DNA of 64,000 nucleotides from Leisingera daeponensis (GCF_019801465.1 NZ_JAHVJA010000008.1:124001-188000), one strand, 5' to 3'. Shown: positions 43,359 through 52,826, counted from the stretch's first letter. Program-made: numbers and translations. The notes: generated by a model not told the origin, from the letters alone.

Positions 43359-43989
43359 TCGGGTCAGCAGTTCAGTGTGCTGCAAAGATTTGTCTGCCAG
43401 GCAGAGGCCGAATAAGTCCAGTTGCCCTTGGCGATGAACAAGGGGTTTGGTGCAACCTGCTGCGCAGGCGAATGTCCGGAACTCCCGCAGACTGTGAATT
43501 CGCTACCTCTGAAATTTCGCGGGTGCAGCGAAAGTCTGGATTGGCGGGCCGCACCGCAGCGGTGGAGGGTGATGATCAACGGCGGCTCAGGGCCGACTGT
43601 GCCTTCAATCCTGCCTTGGGTGAGCCTGATGCCGCACTGCATCTGAGGTCGGCTCCGAGCCCGTTGTGCCCACCGAGCAGATGCAGCATTCTGCGCGCGC
43701 AGCGACAATACGTACAAAAGGACGACAGAGGTTGTTAACTAATCGCACCTCGTATTGCAAGCCTTTTGTCTGGTGGCAGGCCGTCACCATTGCCGGGGGC
43801 AGTGTTGTCTTCGCGGTCGGCATCGGCCGCCGCATGATGGGGCTTCGCGGTTGAGCCTTCCAATGTGTGAAACGCACGCTTCGGACCAGGTGGCCAGCAG
43901 GTGCAACAGCCTCAGCGGAATGGCTCTCCCCACGTCCCGGCGGAGACGTCTCGTGTTGCTTCAGCGCGGTCAGAGTCGCCGATCTCTTT
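43359..43989. other. Non-coding region with repeat copy B
   Basis: About 630 bases between the importer operon and the IS110 remnant. It contains one copy of the dispersed repeat. Small open frames on both strands have no recognisable content and follow the repeat rather than a protein. Confidence 0.6.
43514..43596 (+). repeat. Dispersed repeat, copy B
   Basis: An 83-base match to copy A at 33695-33777 (7 mismatches, no gaps), same orientation. Sequence a little further left (near 43470-43500) resembles the start of copy C, so the original element was longer than the best-conserved core. Confidence 0.75.
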
Positions 43990-44872
43990 TCATGTCGGAG
44001 CGACAGCCGCCCGTTGGAAGGGCTCGCCAGATTTCAGCATCGCGTGCATGATGACGGCCAGTTTGCGGGCCACTGCGACGGCAGCGCGCTTGAAACCGAT
44101 GGTTTCCCGTAGACGTAGTCCCAATGACGCAGATCGCTGTCGACGCGGGTTCGCGTCAGGACCACGGTTGCGGCCTCGTAGAGCAGACCTCTCAAATGGG
44201 CGTCGCCGCGCCGGGAGATGTGACCGCCGTAGTCGCCTTCGCCGGACTGGTAACGGCGGGTCGTCAAGCCCAGCCAGGCCTCGACCGAACGCGACTTTCG
44301 GAAATTCTCCGGTTCCTCGATAGCTGTCACGAATGCGGACGCTGTAATTGCGCCGATGCCAGGAATCGACATCAGCAATCGGCAGGCATCGCTCTGCCGG
44401 GCTGTGGCCAGAACTTGCCGCGTGAGTTCCGCGGCCCGGGTGCGGACGCTACGCCAAGCCTCCAGGACCGGCATAAAGATACTGGCGAGGTCTTCCTGGT
44501 CGGAGAGCAGACGGCGGACCTCTTCCTCAAACCGACCACCCTTTCTGCGCGGGACAACCAGCCCGAAGGTATTCATCAGACCCCGGATCTGGTTGGAGAG
44601 CTCGGTCGCAATCCGGACCAGCCGGGTGCGTGCCGCCACCAGTGTTCGCGTCAGCATGCTGTCGAAACCCTTCACCCGCACTTCGCGGTAGAACCCGACC
44701 TCGGCCAATTGCGCGAGGCCGTTGGCGTCGTTCGCGTCGGTCTTGTTCGGGGCCATGTCGAGCGCGGCCTTTGCATGGCGCGCATCGATGCAGATGGCTG
44801 GGAGTCCTTCCTTGCTCAAAGCGTGAAAGAACCAGACAGATAGCGGGCCTGTCTCGAAGCCATCAAACGCCT
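43990..44872 (-). pseudogene. IS110 family transposase remnant (N-truncated, frameshifted)
   Basis: The minus strand encodes most of an IS110/IS1328 transposase from FETGPLSVWFFHALSKEG through SIPGIGAITASAFVTAIEEP, RSVEAWLGLTTRRYQSG and GDAHLRGLLYEAA. The N-terminal end with the first catalytic Asp is missing; the open frame upstream of 44872 is unrelated DNA. Near 44120-44122 one base has been lost from a run of C on the plus strand: restoring it would turn DYVYGKPSVSS into GLRLRETIGFKRAAVAVARK and then a normal family C-terminus ending at 43990. It is therefore inactive by two independent lesions. No terminal repeats were recognised. Confidence 0.82.
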
Positions 44873-44875
44873 CTC

Positions 44876-46475
44876 TGACTTCTTTGCGAAGCCGCTCAAC
44901 GAATTGCCGGCTTCCGTCGAATGGTTCGACGAACTGTTTGCCCTGGCCAAGTCCCATAGGCAGGTGCCTGGTCAGGACCGGAATTTCTGGAAAAGCCTTT
45001 CGGCCTTTAACAAATGGCGCAACAAGGTTCGCAGGCGCATCGAATATACCCTCGGTGATGTGGAGAAGGAGAAGGAACGAAAGGCGCGTCACGACGGGTG
45101 GCTTCCGTTGCTCGAACTGATGACGGCATTGTCGAAAGGTGGCGGCCCAATCCATACTGGCGAGGTTGGCGCGATCGCGGCCTTTGCGGACCGGGCTCGA
45201 GAGTTGAATATCGAGCCCCTGCACCTCGAACTCCGGAATATCGAACTGCTCTTGGACCGGGCCGCCAGTGAACCTCTTCGGAGCAAGAACATCCGGGCAT
45301 TGCAGGTGCTAAAGCGGTACCATTGCATTCAAAGTATCCCGCCATTGATGCGCTGAACCTTGATGTGTTGCGCGCGCTGGGCGGTTTTTTTGACCATATC
45401 GGTCATTTCGGACTGACGCAGCCTGCCTATGAGGATTTCCTGGCCTGGGCCGACCTCGCCGGGGGAGCGGATGACTTGCGGAGACTCAGCGCCGGACTGT
45501 CCGTATTCGATCCAGAAGATCCGAACCTCGCCCTGGTCGAAGCTGCGCTGCCTATCGCCGAGGCAAAGGAAACGTTTCGTGGAACCGACAGCAAAGGACG
45601 GCCATCATACGAGCGAACGGTGTCCGTTCCGCCGGAGGAATTGCCCGAAAACTGGCGCGGCTTTTTGGAACAGTTGAGAAACCGGCGCATTGGCGGCGAT
45701 CCGAGCGCGCCCTCATTGGATATCCTGAAGAGGATGATCCAAAAGCTCGGCCAGTACATTTTCGTTTTGCGCCGGGATGGACTGGCCGAGGAGCTTCACC
45801 AGGAGGGCCTCACCGCTTTCTATGGCGACATTTCGACCCGGATCAGCGAACGCACGGGAGCGCTGCTCCGCCCGGCTACCCTGCGAGCGACATGGGAGGA
45901 ACTGGAACGCTCTGCCCGCCTCCTTGGCACCTACCTGGAAGAACTGTGCGCGGCGCTGAAAAAGACGCTGGCAACATTGCGAGATGAGGAACTTGCTGTG
46001 ACCCAGCTGAAATACGAGAGAATGCATGGGCTTGGCGGGCCTCCTGACGTTATTCGGGAGGCGTTTGCATTGTTGGACAAGGCTGGGAATTCCCACAGTC
46101 CCGGGAAGCGTCACATATTGCGCAATCGTGCTGCGGCACTTGGTCTTCCGGCCATCCTTCCATTGCGCCGGGACTGGGATCGCATTGCCTTTGGCAATAC
46201 ACTGTTCTGGGAGCGTGATCGGTACAGATTCCGCCACTTCAAGCCCGGAAAGACCGCGCTTCTGGATGGTCGATGCTCCTTTCCGGCTTCGATCCCGCCT
46301 CGGATGTCGTGTTTCATCGATGCGCTCATCCTGCAGGACAACGACCCGAAGTACCTCGATGCCCTCCGGAACAAGGCCGAACAGGAACAAAGGCCGCTCT
46401 TCGTCCAGCCAAACAGAAAACCAGCCGCAAAATCCTATGTCAGCCGCGTCTGGTCGGAAATCGCCGGAACGGGCG
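44876..46475 (+). pseudogene. Decayed integrase-like (tyrosine-recombinase-related) gene
   Basis: Two overlapping plus-strand frames form one interrupted protein. The first (to 45356) starts inside family sequence without a start codon, the left end being cut by the IS110 remnant; the second takes over at about 45331-45345 (...RYHCIQ / KYPAIDALNLDVLRALG), showing a frameshift. The second frame runs through HILRNRAAALGLPAILPLRRDWDRI, FVQPNRKPAAKSYVSRVWSEIAGTGAT, resembling large island-type integrases of Rhodobacterales, and is then joined to serine-recombinase sequence near 46470. The C-terminal catalytic end is absent. The assignment to the integrase group is moderate; decay is clear. Confidence 0.6.
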
Positions 46476-46857
46476 CGACTAGCCGACATCGAACGAGGGC
46501 GAGGTGGGCTACTTGAGCTTCTCGAATCTGGCGTAGAACCTAAAGTGATTCGTGACAGGTTGCTCGCGCTTGATAGACAGGAGCGCGAATGTAAGGCCGA
46601 GCTCGCCATTCTCCCAAAGCAAGAGTTCGTTGACCCAAAGGTGTCGGCACCTGAGTACAAGAAGTTGTTGCAACGGGCCATTAATGAGTTTGGCAAATTG
46701 GACGGCATATTGGCACGCAAAGAGGTGCAGACCGCCATACGCAGCTTGATAGACGCTGTTATAGTCTATCCGAAAGACGACCCCACAAAGCGCGACGTAA
46801 AACTAGTAGGAGATATTGAGTATCTTATCGCTCCAAACGGCATTGGTATGAAAGCGA
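46470..46857 (+). pseudogene. C-terminal fragment of a serine site-specific recombinase
   Basis: In a different frame from the integrase remnant, the plus strand reads RARLADIERGRGGLLELLE, KVIRDRLLALDRQERECKAELA, ...RKEVQTAIRSLIDAVIVYPKDDP, LVGDIEYLIAPNG. This is the coiled-coil and tail of large serine recombinases of the Zn-ribbon type. The catalytic N-terminal domain is missing. The frame runs straight into the 3' end of tRNA-Phe at 46858, so the fragment marks the end of an element that used or came to rest at this tRNA. Confidence 0.75.
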
Positions 46858-46932
46858 TGGTGCCCGGGGGCGGAATCGAACCACCGACACGAGGATTTTC
46901 AATCCACTGCTCTACCCCTGAGCTACCCGGGC
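46858..46932 (-). tRNA. tRNA-Phe (GAA)
   Basis: On the minus strand a full cloverleaf can be drawn: acceptor GCCCGGG/CCCGGGC, D arm GCTC/GAGC, anticodon loop TTGAAAA giving GAA, T loop TTCGATT with stem GGTGG/CCGCC, discriminator A and encoded CCA (46858-46860). The anticodon stem has one T-T mismatch. Its 3' end faces the decayed recombinase region, the usual orientation for an island target. Confidence 0.93.
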
Positions 46933-47013
46933 ACGGGAAGGCTGATCGCCTTGGGTGGGGGCCTTCTATGCTCTGGGCGCGGCGGTGTCCAGAGGGTTTT
47001 TTAAAGAAAATCG

Positions 47014-47217
47014 CTAATGACGGGTTTGGTGCGTTTTTTCTTCCGGGGCTTGAGCGCGTTCCGCTTCTTCCAAAGCGTTTTCAATGTCTTCCGGGTCCTG
47101 GCTGGGCACCGAATAGGCGCCGGTCAGCCATTTCCCGAGGTCGATATCGGCACAGCGCTTGGAACAGAAGGGCCGGTAGGTCTTCTGCGATTCCCCGCCG
47201 CAGATCGGACAGCTCAT
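47014..47217 (-). CDS. yacG: DNA gyrase inhibitor YacG-type zinc protein
   Basis: A 67-residue protein with the YacG zinc site: CPICGG (Cys3, Cys6) and PFCSKRCADIDLGKWL (Cys pair near 18 and 22). YacG binds zinc and in E. coli inhibits DNA gyrase. The C-terminal third is acidic and disordered. The start overlaps the end of the RNase gene by 4 bases. Confidence 0.88.
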   Translation of the reverse strand: MSCPICGGESQKTYRPFCSKRCADIDLGKWLTGAYSVPSQDPEDIENALEEAERAQAPEEKTHQTRH

Positions 47218-48236
47218 TTCAGCACCTCCTGCAGCAGCGGGCGGCCGCGTTTGCGCTGCAATTCGTAGTGGCCGAGGGTGGTCCAGCCGGCCAGAACGGT
47301 TTCCTCGGAGTCGGCCTTAAAGGCCGCCCGCAGCGCGGTTTCAAATCCGCGCCGGTCCTTCTTCGGCATCGGTGCCAGGTCCAGAACGATCTGGCCGCCC
47401 AGGCCGCGCACCCGCAAGGCGCGGGGCAGGGCCCTGGCGGCGGCCATATTGGCTTTGACACCTGCCGCCAGCGATACGTCCGACCCGGTGTTCACATCCA
47501 CCGCCACCAGGGCGCGGGTCGGCTCGATGAACAGAAAGCCGCCGCCGGGGAGCGGCTCGCGGATGCCCTGCGCCATGTCCAGCGCGTCCAGCACGCCTAG
47601 GCGCTCGAACCCGCCGGGGTCGCGCTCCACATCCGCAGGCTCCACCCAATCGCGCCAGGCCAGCAGATGCGGGGTGTCGCCTTCGGCCAGGACCTCAGCC
47701 CCGGAACCGTCATCCTGCATCACTTGCGCTGCCATTGCCGCCATGGCGGCTACATCCTCGGCGATGTCCCCGCTGTCCGCACCAGCACAGGCCGAGCGCA
47801 GGATCAGGCCATAGCCCGACCCGTCCATCTCTTCATGCGCAATTTCCAGCAGCCGGTCGCGCTCGTCCTCGTCGCGGATGCTGCGCGAGATGTTCAGCCC
47901 CGGCGCCTCGGGCGTGACAATGGCATAGCGGCTCTTGAACAGCAGCTTCTGAGTCACCGGAATAGCCTTGCCCGGTTCGGCGTAGCCGGAAACCTGCACC
48001 AGGATCATCTGTCCCGGTGCCAGCCCCTTGACCTGGCGCAGGAAGGCGGGCCCGTCCGGGGTGGTCAGGAACATGCCGCCCTGGCCCTTGACCGGCCGGT
48101 CGGCGCGGGCGCGGTAGATGGTGCCGGGGGCAGGGGCGTCGCTTTCGATCAGGAAATCCTCCAGCTTGCCGTCCACCATCAGCGCAGCGGCTTCGCGGTC
48201 CTGGATGTGGTCGAGAATGATGGTGCGGCCCTTCAT
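47214..48236 (-). CDS. rng: Ribonuclease E/G family protein
   Basis: A 340-residue RNase E/G catalytic-type protein, shorter than E. coli RNase G (489), as is common for the second family member in alphaproteobacteria. The segment [22 protein letters not shown] carries the metal-binding Asp of the catalytic site, and [19 protein letters not shown] the second one. There is no clear C-terminal Zn-link or degradosome scaffold. It overlaps maf upstream and yacG downstream by 4 bases each, forming a maf-rng-yacG operon widely conserved in the group. Confidence 0.87.
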   Translation of the reverse strand: MKGRTIILDHIQDREAAALMVDGKLEDFLIESDAPAPGTIYRARADRPVKGQGGMFLTTPDGPAFLRQVKGLAPGQMILVQVSGYAEPGKAIPVTQKLLFKSRYAIVTPEAPGLNISRSIRDEDERDRLLEIAHEEMDGSGYGLILRSACAGADSGDIAEDVAAMAAMAAQVMQDDGSGAEVLAEGDTPHLLAWRDWVEPADVERDPGGFERLGVLDALDMAQGIREPLPGGGFLFIEPTRALVAVDVNTGSDVSLAAGVKANMAAARALPRALRVRGLGGQIVLDLAPMPKKDRRGFETALRAAFKADSEETVLAGWTTLGHYELQRKRGRPLLQEVLK

Positions 48237-48814
48237 GCGGCGGCCTCCTGATAGAGCGGCAGCCCGGCGGCGCGCAGCAGGTTTGCAGTTTCAGACAGCG
48301 GCAGCCCGACGATGCCGGTGAAGGAACCGCTGATCCATGGAATGAAGGCGCCCGCCGGTCCCTGGATGGCATAGGCGCCGGCCTTGCCCTCCCAGTCGCC
48401 GGTGGCGAGATAGGCGTTCAGTTCCTCGTCGGAGAGGTTTTTCATCTTCACCTGGCTGACCACGTCCTTTTCCCAGACCCGGTCCCCGCGGCGCACGGCA
48501 ACGGCGGTGATCACCCGGTGGCGGCGGCCGGACAAGGCCAGCAGGAACTCCGCCGCCTCGCCCGCGTCCCGGGGTTTGCCCAGGATGCGGCGGCCAAGGG
48601 CGACGGTGGTGTCCGCGCAGAGCACAAGATCCTCCGGCCCGGCAGAAACAGCCTGGGTTTTCTCCCGCGTTACCCTGGTGCAATAGGCGCGCGGCAGTTC
48701 GCCCTTCTGCGGCGTCTCGTCAATCTCCGGCGGGCGCACCTCGTCCGGATGCGCGCCCAGCTGCGCCAGCAACTGCAGCCGCCGGGGGCTGCCAGATCCA
48801 AGGATAAATGCCAT
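48233..48814 (-). CDS. maf: Maf family nucleotide pyrophosphatase
   Basis: A 193-residue Maf/HAM1-like protein. The N-terminal [18 protein letters not shown] motif and the catalytic [19 protein letters not shown] segment are intact. Maf proteins hydrolyse non-canonical or methylated nucleoside triphosphates (often dTTP/UTP or m7GTP) to monophosphates and are linked to division arrest. It lies between infA and rng on the minus strand. Confidence 0.9.
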   Translation of the reverse strand: MAFILGSGSPRRLQLLAQLGAHPDEVRPPEIDETPQKGELPRAYCTRVTREKTQAVSAGPEDLVLCADTTVALGRRILGKPRDAGEAAEFLLALSGRRHRVITAVAVRRGDRVWEKDVVSQVKMKNLSDEELNAYLATGDWEGKAGAYAIQGPAGAFIPWISGSFTGIVGLPLSETANLLRAAGLPLYQEAAA

Positions 48815-48938
48815 GCCAAAGCCCTCTTACCGGTTTGCGCCTGTAATACGGCGAAAACTGGCAGCGTGAAAAGAGCGCTGCGCCCTTTCATCTTTCCAGA
48901 AATATTCCCGCCGGAGGCAGCGGCCTCCAGGCCGCCTC

Positions 48939-48966
48939 AAAACAAAAGCCCGGCGGAGCGCCGGGC
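48939..48966 (-). terminator. Intrinsic terminator after infA
   Basis: On the minus strand GCCCGGCG-CTC-CGCCGGGC is followed by TTTTGTTTT, 27 bases past the infA stop. This is a textbook rho-independent terminator. Confidence 0.85.
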
Positions 48967-48992
48967 CTTGGTATTTCTTCCAGATCAACCGC

Positions 48993-49211
48993 TTACTTGA
49001 AGCGGTAGTTGATCCGGCCCTTGGTAAGGTCATAGGGGGTCATTTCCACCTGAACCTTGTCGCCAGCCAGAACACGGATGCGGTTCTTGCGCATCTTGCC
49101 TGCCGTATGCGCGATGATCTCATGGCCGTTCTCAAGCTCGACCCGAAACGTCGCGTTAGGCAGGAGTTCCTTCACGACACCGGGAAATTCGAGCGTATCT
49201 TCCTTGGCCAT
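48993..49211 (-). CDS. infA: Translation initiation factor IF-1
   Basis: A 72-residue OB-fold protein with the standard IF-1 sequence: [13 protein letters not shown], the basic [14 protein letters not shown] loop and the [13 protein letters not shown] end. It binds the ribosomal A site during initiation. It lies upstream of maf but is separated from it by a terminator, so it is probably transcribed on its own. Confidence 0.97.
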   Translation of the reverse strand: MAKEDTLEFPGVVKELLPNATFRVELENGHEIIAHTAGKMRKNRIRVLAGDKVQVEMTPYDLTKGRINYRFK

Positions 49212-49293
49212 GTTGTCTCCATCATTGGGTTAACCCGCAAACTGCGGGACGTGCGCTTAAATGGGGTCATTTTTCCAATATTTCAAGGCTCAA

Positions 49294-50172
49294 TCAGTAA
49301 AGATCCGCCTTTGCGACCGATTTTACCCGCGGCAATTGCTCCTCCCAATGCAGCCGGTTCAGCACCCCGCCATCGGCCCGCACATGGTCGATGGCCTCCA
49401 GGTCGGCCTCGGCATAGGTCCAGCCGGGCTGGTTCAGCGTGCCTTCCGCCAGCACGCCGGTGCCGGGGAAGCCCTTGTCCGGCGGGCCGAAAATGCCGCC
49501 TGTGCCGGTGTTCATGTCGACCGCTTCGGACCATTCGTTGGCCCCGGTTATAGAGGCCATGGCGGTCACGCATTGGTTTTCGAGCGCCCGCGACATCGCG
49601 CCGATGCGCACCCGCCAGTATCCGGCCAGCGCCTCGGTGCAGGAGGGCACCAGAATCACGTCCGCCTCCGCCAGCGCGCGGCCCAGAAGCGGGAACTCGC
49701 TGTCATAACAGATCAGCACCCCGATTCTGCCCAGTGCGGTGTCGAAGATCTTGAGCGGGCCGCCGCCCGTGATGCCCCAGTCCTCGCGCTCGAACCGGGT
49801 CATGATCTGCTTGTCCTGATGGTCCCGCTTGCCCGCCGGCGTGTATAGCTCCGCCCGGTTCACCGGCCTGTCGAACCCGCTGTTCACCGGCGCAGAGGCG
49901 CCCAGGATATGCACCCCATGTTCGGCGGCCAGTTTCAGGTGCAGCGCAGCCGCGTCCTCCATCTTCTCTGACACCGAATGGATCGACTGTTCCAGATCGC
50001 CGGCCACCGTAGCCCCGTCCAGTGTCGACAGCTCCATCGCGCCGTATTCCGGGAACACCAGCAACTGGGCACCGTTTCCGGCTGCTTCCGCCACCCAGGC
50101 GGCCAGCTTGTCCTCATACTGTGCCCAGTTGTCGAGCCAGTCGAGCGGATAGGCGGCGGTGGCGATTTTCAT
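49294..50172 (-). CDS. Carbon-nitrogen hydrolase (nitrilase superfamily)
   Basis: A 292-residue nitrilase-superfamily enzyme. The catalytic triad is Glu42 (VFPEYGAMELS), Lys121 (DKQIMTRF) and Cys155 (LICYDSEFP). The reaction is hydrolysis of an amide or carbamoyl group; omega-amidase or N-carbamoyl amidase types are possible. The frame extends to 50373, but ATG 50172 with GGAGAAACC ahead and MKIATAAYPLDWL text is the start. Not part of the usual infA neighbourhood, so probably an accessory insertion. Confidence 0.87.
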   Translation of the reverse strand: MKIATAAYPLDWLDNWAQYEDKLAAWVAEAAGNGAQLLVFPEYGAMELSTLDGATVAGDLEQSIHSVSEKMEDAAALHLKLAAEHGVHILGASAPVNSGFDRPVNRAELYTPAGKRDHQDKQIMTRFEREDWGITGGGPLKIFDTALGRIGVLICYDSEFPLLGRALAEADVILVPSCTEALAGYWRVRIGAMSRALENQCVTAMASITGANEWSEAVDMNTGTGGIFGPPDKGFPGTGVLAEGTLNQPGWTYAEADLEAIDHVRADGGVLNRLHWEEQLPRVKSVAKADLY

Positions 50173-50427
50173 TCGGTTTCTCCGGCAGTCAGCAGCCGCA
50201 TCCCTGTGCGGCCCACCGGCAGAATTGCCCTGCATCTGGTCCTGGCGCAAGTTCCTGAGGTGCCCCGATTGCGGCCGGTGCCGCCCAAGACGGTGAAAAC
50301 CTCCGGCAGGGATGCGCATTTTTGCAACGGAAACGGCCGAGACCTGCGATGCATCTTGGTGATGCGCGGCCATTTGGCCATTCTCTGGCGCAGCTCATCG
50401 ATTTATTCTTTGAAAGAGGACCCCCCC

Positions 50428-51348
50428 TTGGCAACCAAGCTTGATGACAAGAGCCTGAAAGGCGTTATCGCCGATATTCCTAAGAAAGGTTTCCGCACCA
50501 AATTCTGGCGAGAGTACCGCGCCGGGGCCTGTAAGGGCAGCGGTGTTGGCAAGCATATGGATCTGCTGGAGAAATTGGGCGTGCCCCCGTCGGGTGATCC
50601 GGCCAAGGCGGATCTGGACAACATGCCGGAGATTGTTCAGGCCTTCAGCATGCTGGCCAACGCAATGCTGAAAGCGCGCGGCAAATGCGGCAAGCTGCAG
50701 TCCCATAGCAAGGACCTGTGCCTGGCCTATGCAAAGCAGATCGAAAAACGCGAGAACGCGGCGGCAGAGCTGGCCCGCAATGCAGACAAGATCAAACAGC
50801 AGCAGATGAAAAAGCAGCTGAAGCGCGAAAAGGCTAATGAGGAAACCGACAAGCATCTGGCCAAGCTCAAGAAAGAGCACGAAGAAACCCGCAAGCTGAT
50901 CCTCAAGGAAATCAAGGCGGCTGAGGTGCGCGGCAAGAAGATCGAAGCCGCCTGCCTGGACATTTCTAAGGATGTGAACGCCGCGCTGAACAAGCTGGAA
51001 GCGATCAAGAAGGCTTGGAAATCCGCCTACCACAAGGAGGGCGCGGACCGCTCCAAGATCGAAGCCCAGGCAGACAAGGGCATCCGCGACCTGACCAAGG
51101 CCTTCAAGATCGACGCCCACGCAAAGAACGTGAAAGGCGCTCTGCCCAAACTGTTCAAGGAGCTGGCTGAGAACTACAAGCAGTTCAAGCAGGAAGATTA
51201 CAACAAGAAGGAGTATGTTGCTGCCGGCAGGGCGGTGACGGCAGCCAAGCGCACCTTCGATGATGCCCGCGATTCCGTAAAGCTTTATGCCGCCCAGCAG
51301 AAAATCGCGCTGGAGGAACTCCAGGCCGCGCGCCCCGAAGGCGTGTGA
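50428..51348 (+). CDS. Lysine-rich coiled-coil protein of unknown function
   Basis: I do not recognise this 306-residue protein. It begins at TTG 50428, placed by AAGAGG nine bases ahead; the open frame upstream belongs to the opposite strand. After a globular N-terminal part (about 1-95, with three Cys) comes a highly charged Lys/Glu/Ala coiled coil (about 100-190; KQIEKRENAAAELARNADK, KHLAKLKKEHEETRKLILKE) and a second helical part (about 190-306). No signal peptide, membrane segment or known domain. It stands alone on the plus strand between minus-strand genes, with its own terminator. A structural or nucleoid/cytoskeletal-type role is possible, but that is a guess. Confidence 0.75.
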   Translation: MATKLDDKSLKGVIADIPKKGFRTKFWREYRAGACKGSGVGKHMDLLEKLGVPPSGDPAKADLDNMPEIVQAFSMLANAMLKARGKCGKLQSHSKDLCLAYAKQIEKRENAAAELARNADKIKQQQMKKQLKREKANEETDKHLAKLKKEHEETRKLILKEIKAAEVRGKKIEAACLDISKDVNAALNKLEAIKKAWKSAYHKEGADRSKIEAQADKGIRDLTKAFKIDAHAKNVKGALPKLFKELAENYKQFKQEDYNKKEYVAAGRAVTAAKRTFDDARDSVKLYAAQQKIALEELQAARPEGV

Positions 51349-51358
51349 TAAAACAAGA

Positions 51359-51385
51359 CAGGCGCCCGCTTAGGCGCCTGCTTTT
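51359..51385 (+). terminator. Intrinsic terminator after the coiled-coil gene
   Basis: CAGGCGCC and GGCGCCTG form a perfect 8-bp stem with a 6-base loop, followed by CTTTTT, 10 bases past the stop codon. The stem sits against the 3' end of the convergent GNAT gene and may act both ways. Confidence 0.85.
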
Positions 51386-51973
51386 TCACAGATCCCGGAT
51401 CCAGAACTGCAGCGGTTTGCGGGTCTCTTCCGCCTGATCCACGTCCTTCCAGGAAAAATGCGCGATGGCACCTTCCAGCGGGGCATAGCCGCGCTTGCGC
51501 CAGAACGGATCCAGCGGCGCGTAGTCCGCGGGCCGCAGCGGGTGGTCCGCCGGGCGCTGCACGCCGCAAAATGCGGTCTTGCTGAACCCGTGCTTGCGGG
51601 CATGGGCTTCGCGCGCGTCAAAGAACCCGTGGCCGACGCCATGCCCGCGGTACTCCGGCAGCAGCACGGATTCGGCGCAGTAGAAGACATCGTTCAGATC
51701 AACGCCGGTGCCCTCAAAGGCAGCGGCGAAGTCATCGGCGTGATCAGCCAGCGGCGCGCCGGTGGAGGCGCCGACCAGGGTACCGCCGTCAAAGGCGCCG
51801 ACCACCACCGCCCGTTCGCTGTCGCGGTAGCTTTGCAGATAATCCCGCTCATACCCCGGATCGCCGTCATAGAGATACGGCCAGGCGCGGAACACCTTGA
51901 TCCGCAGGCCCGCCACATCGTCCAGCGCGGCCTCCAGCGCCGCGCCGGTCATCGCTTCGACCCGGATGGTCAT
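51386..51973 (-). CDS. GNAT family N-acetyltransferase
   Basis: A 195-residue GNAT protein. The acetyl-CoA motif A region is visible as ESVLLPEYRGHGVGHGFFDAREAHAR (R/Q-x-x-G-x-G/A type), preceded by the beta-strand VFYCAESVLL. The substrate is unknown. Its start overlaps the NTF2-like gene by 4 bases, and that gene overlaps the phosphatase-like gene in turn, so the three form a coupled operon. Confidence 0.83.
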   Translation of the reverse strand: MTIRVEAMTGAALEAALDDVAGLRIKVFRAWPYLYDGDPGYERDYLQSYRDSERAVVVGAFDGGTLVGASTGAPLADHADDFAAAFEGTGVDLNDVFYCAESVLLPEYRGHGVGHGFFDAREAHARKHGFSKTAFCGVQRPADHPLRPADYAPLDPFWRKRGYAPLEGAIAHFSWKDVDQAEETRKPLQFWIRDL

Positions 51974-52368
51974 CCGGCGGAAACCTGGGCGATCCAGTCC
52001 GCCAGATTGTAATAGGTGGTAACGCGGGAAATCTTGCCGTCCTTCAGCTCAAAGAACGACCCGCCCGGCAGGCGGTAGGTCTGGCCCTTGGCTTCCGGCA
52101 GGCCTTCGTCGGTCACCAGGTAGGTGCCGTTGACGATGAACTCCGCCGCGGCGCGGGTGCCGTCCTCGCTGGAAAAGATCACCATATCGGTCAGCTCTTC
52201 CTTGTAGCAGCGGCTCATATGGGCGCAGAATTCCGCGAATTTTTCCTTGCCGACGCGGATTTTGCCCTCATTGACGTGATGGGCAATCTGCTCGTCCAGG
52301 CAGTCCAGCATGGTGTCCGTGTCGCCGGCGTTGAAGGCTGTGAAATAGCGCGCGATGGTGTCGGTCAT
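51970..52368 (-). CDS. NTF2-like/SnoaL-type protein
   Basis: A 132-residue small alpha+beta cone-fold protein (MTDTIARYFTAFNAGDTDTMLDCLDEQIAHHVNEG; GGSFFELKDGKISRVTTYYNLADW). Such ketosteroid-isomerase-like proteins are small enzymes or binding proteins of varied function. It is translationally coupled to its neighbours (4-base overlaps on both sides). Confidence 0.8.
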   Translation of the reverse strand: MTDTIARYFTAFNAGDTDTMLDCLDEQIAHHVNEGKIRVGKEKFAEFCAHMSRCYKEELTDMVIFSSEDGTRAAAEFIVNGTYLVTDEGLPEAKGQTYRLPGGSFFELKDGKISRVTTYYNLADWIAQVSAG

Positions 52369-52823
52369 GTTCTCTCCGTCGGTTCACCCCAGCGGTTCTT
52401 CAGGTGCTGGATGATTTGGTCCCGTGTTTGCCGGTAAACGTCTAGCTTGGCTTCCCGCGTCTCGCCGAGCCCGGTAGGGTCCATAATCGGCCAATATTCG
52501 ACATCAAGGTGAAAAAAGCGGGTGAGCTCCAGCGCCCGGCGCTGGCTGGCAGGCGATAGCGCCACCACCAGATCGAATGACGACAGGTCATCGCCCCAGC
52601 GCTCCATCTCGTCGAATGAGCGCGAGCGGTGACGCGACAGCTCAACGTCAATTTCCTGGCAGACCGCGATAGAGAAGCCGTCAATCTCCATGTCGTTCTT
52701 GACACCGGCGGACTGCACATATGTGCCGGTGCCGTAGAATTTCTTCATGATGCCCTCCGCCATCGGAGAGCGGACCGAATTGTGGTCGCAACAGAACAGA
52801 ACGGACTGCGGCAGCTCCTCCAC
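52365..52823 (-). CDS. Low-molecular-weight phosphatase/arsenate reductase-like protein
   Basis: A 152-residue LMW-PTP fold protein. The phosphate-binding loop C-x5-R is Cys12 to Arg18 in CDHNSVRSPMAEG, and the general acid Asp is in IMDPTGLGETREAK. The loop resembles protein tyrosine phosphatase/ArsC relatives found next to UPF0262 and hisD in Rhodobacterales. It starts 3 bases past the UPF0262 stop. Arsenate reduction is possible but the typical extra cysteines are not clear. Confidence 0.85.
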   Translation of the reverse strand: MEELPQSVLFCCDHNSVRSPMAEGIMKKFYGTGTYVQSAGVKNDMEIDGFSIAVCQEIDVELSRHRSRSFDEMERWGDDLSSFDLVVALSPASQRRALELTRFFHLDVEYWPIMDPTGLGETREAKLDVYRQTRDQIIQHLKNRWGEPTERT

Positions 52824-52826
52824 GCG

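Noticed and set aside
43990-45224. Intact IS110 transposase of 396 codons
   Set aside because: The first third of the frame is unrelated DNA, the N-terminal catalytic part is missing and the C-terminus is frameshifted.
46026-47600. A long plus-strand open frame of more than 500 codons
   Set aside because: It crosses the tRNA-Phe gene and runs antisense to yacG and rng. Only 46470-46857 has real (recombinase) content.
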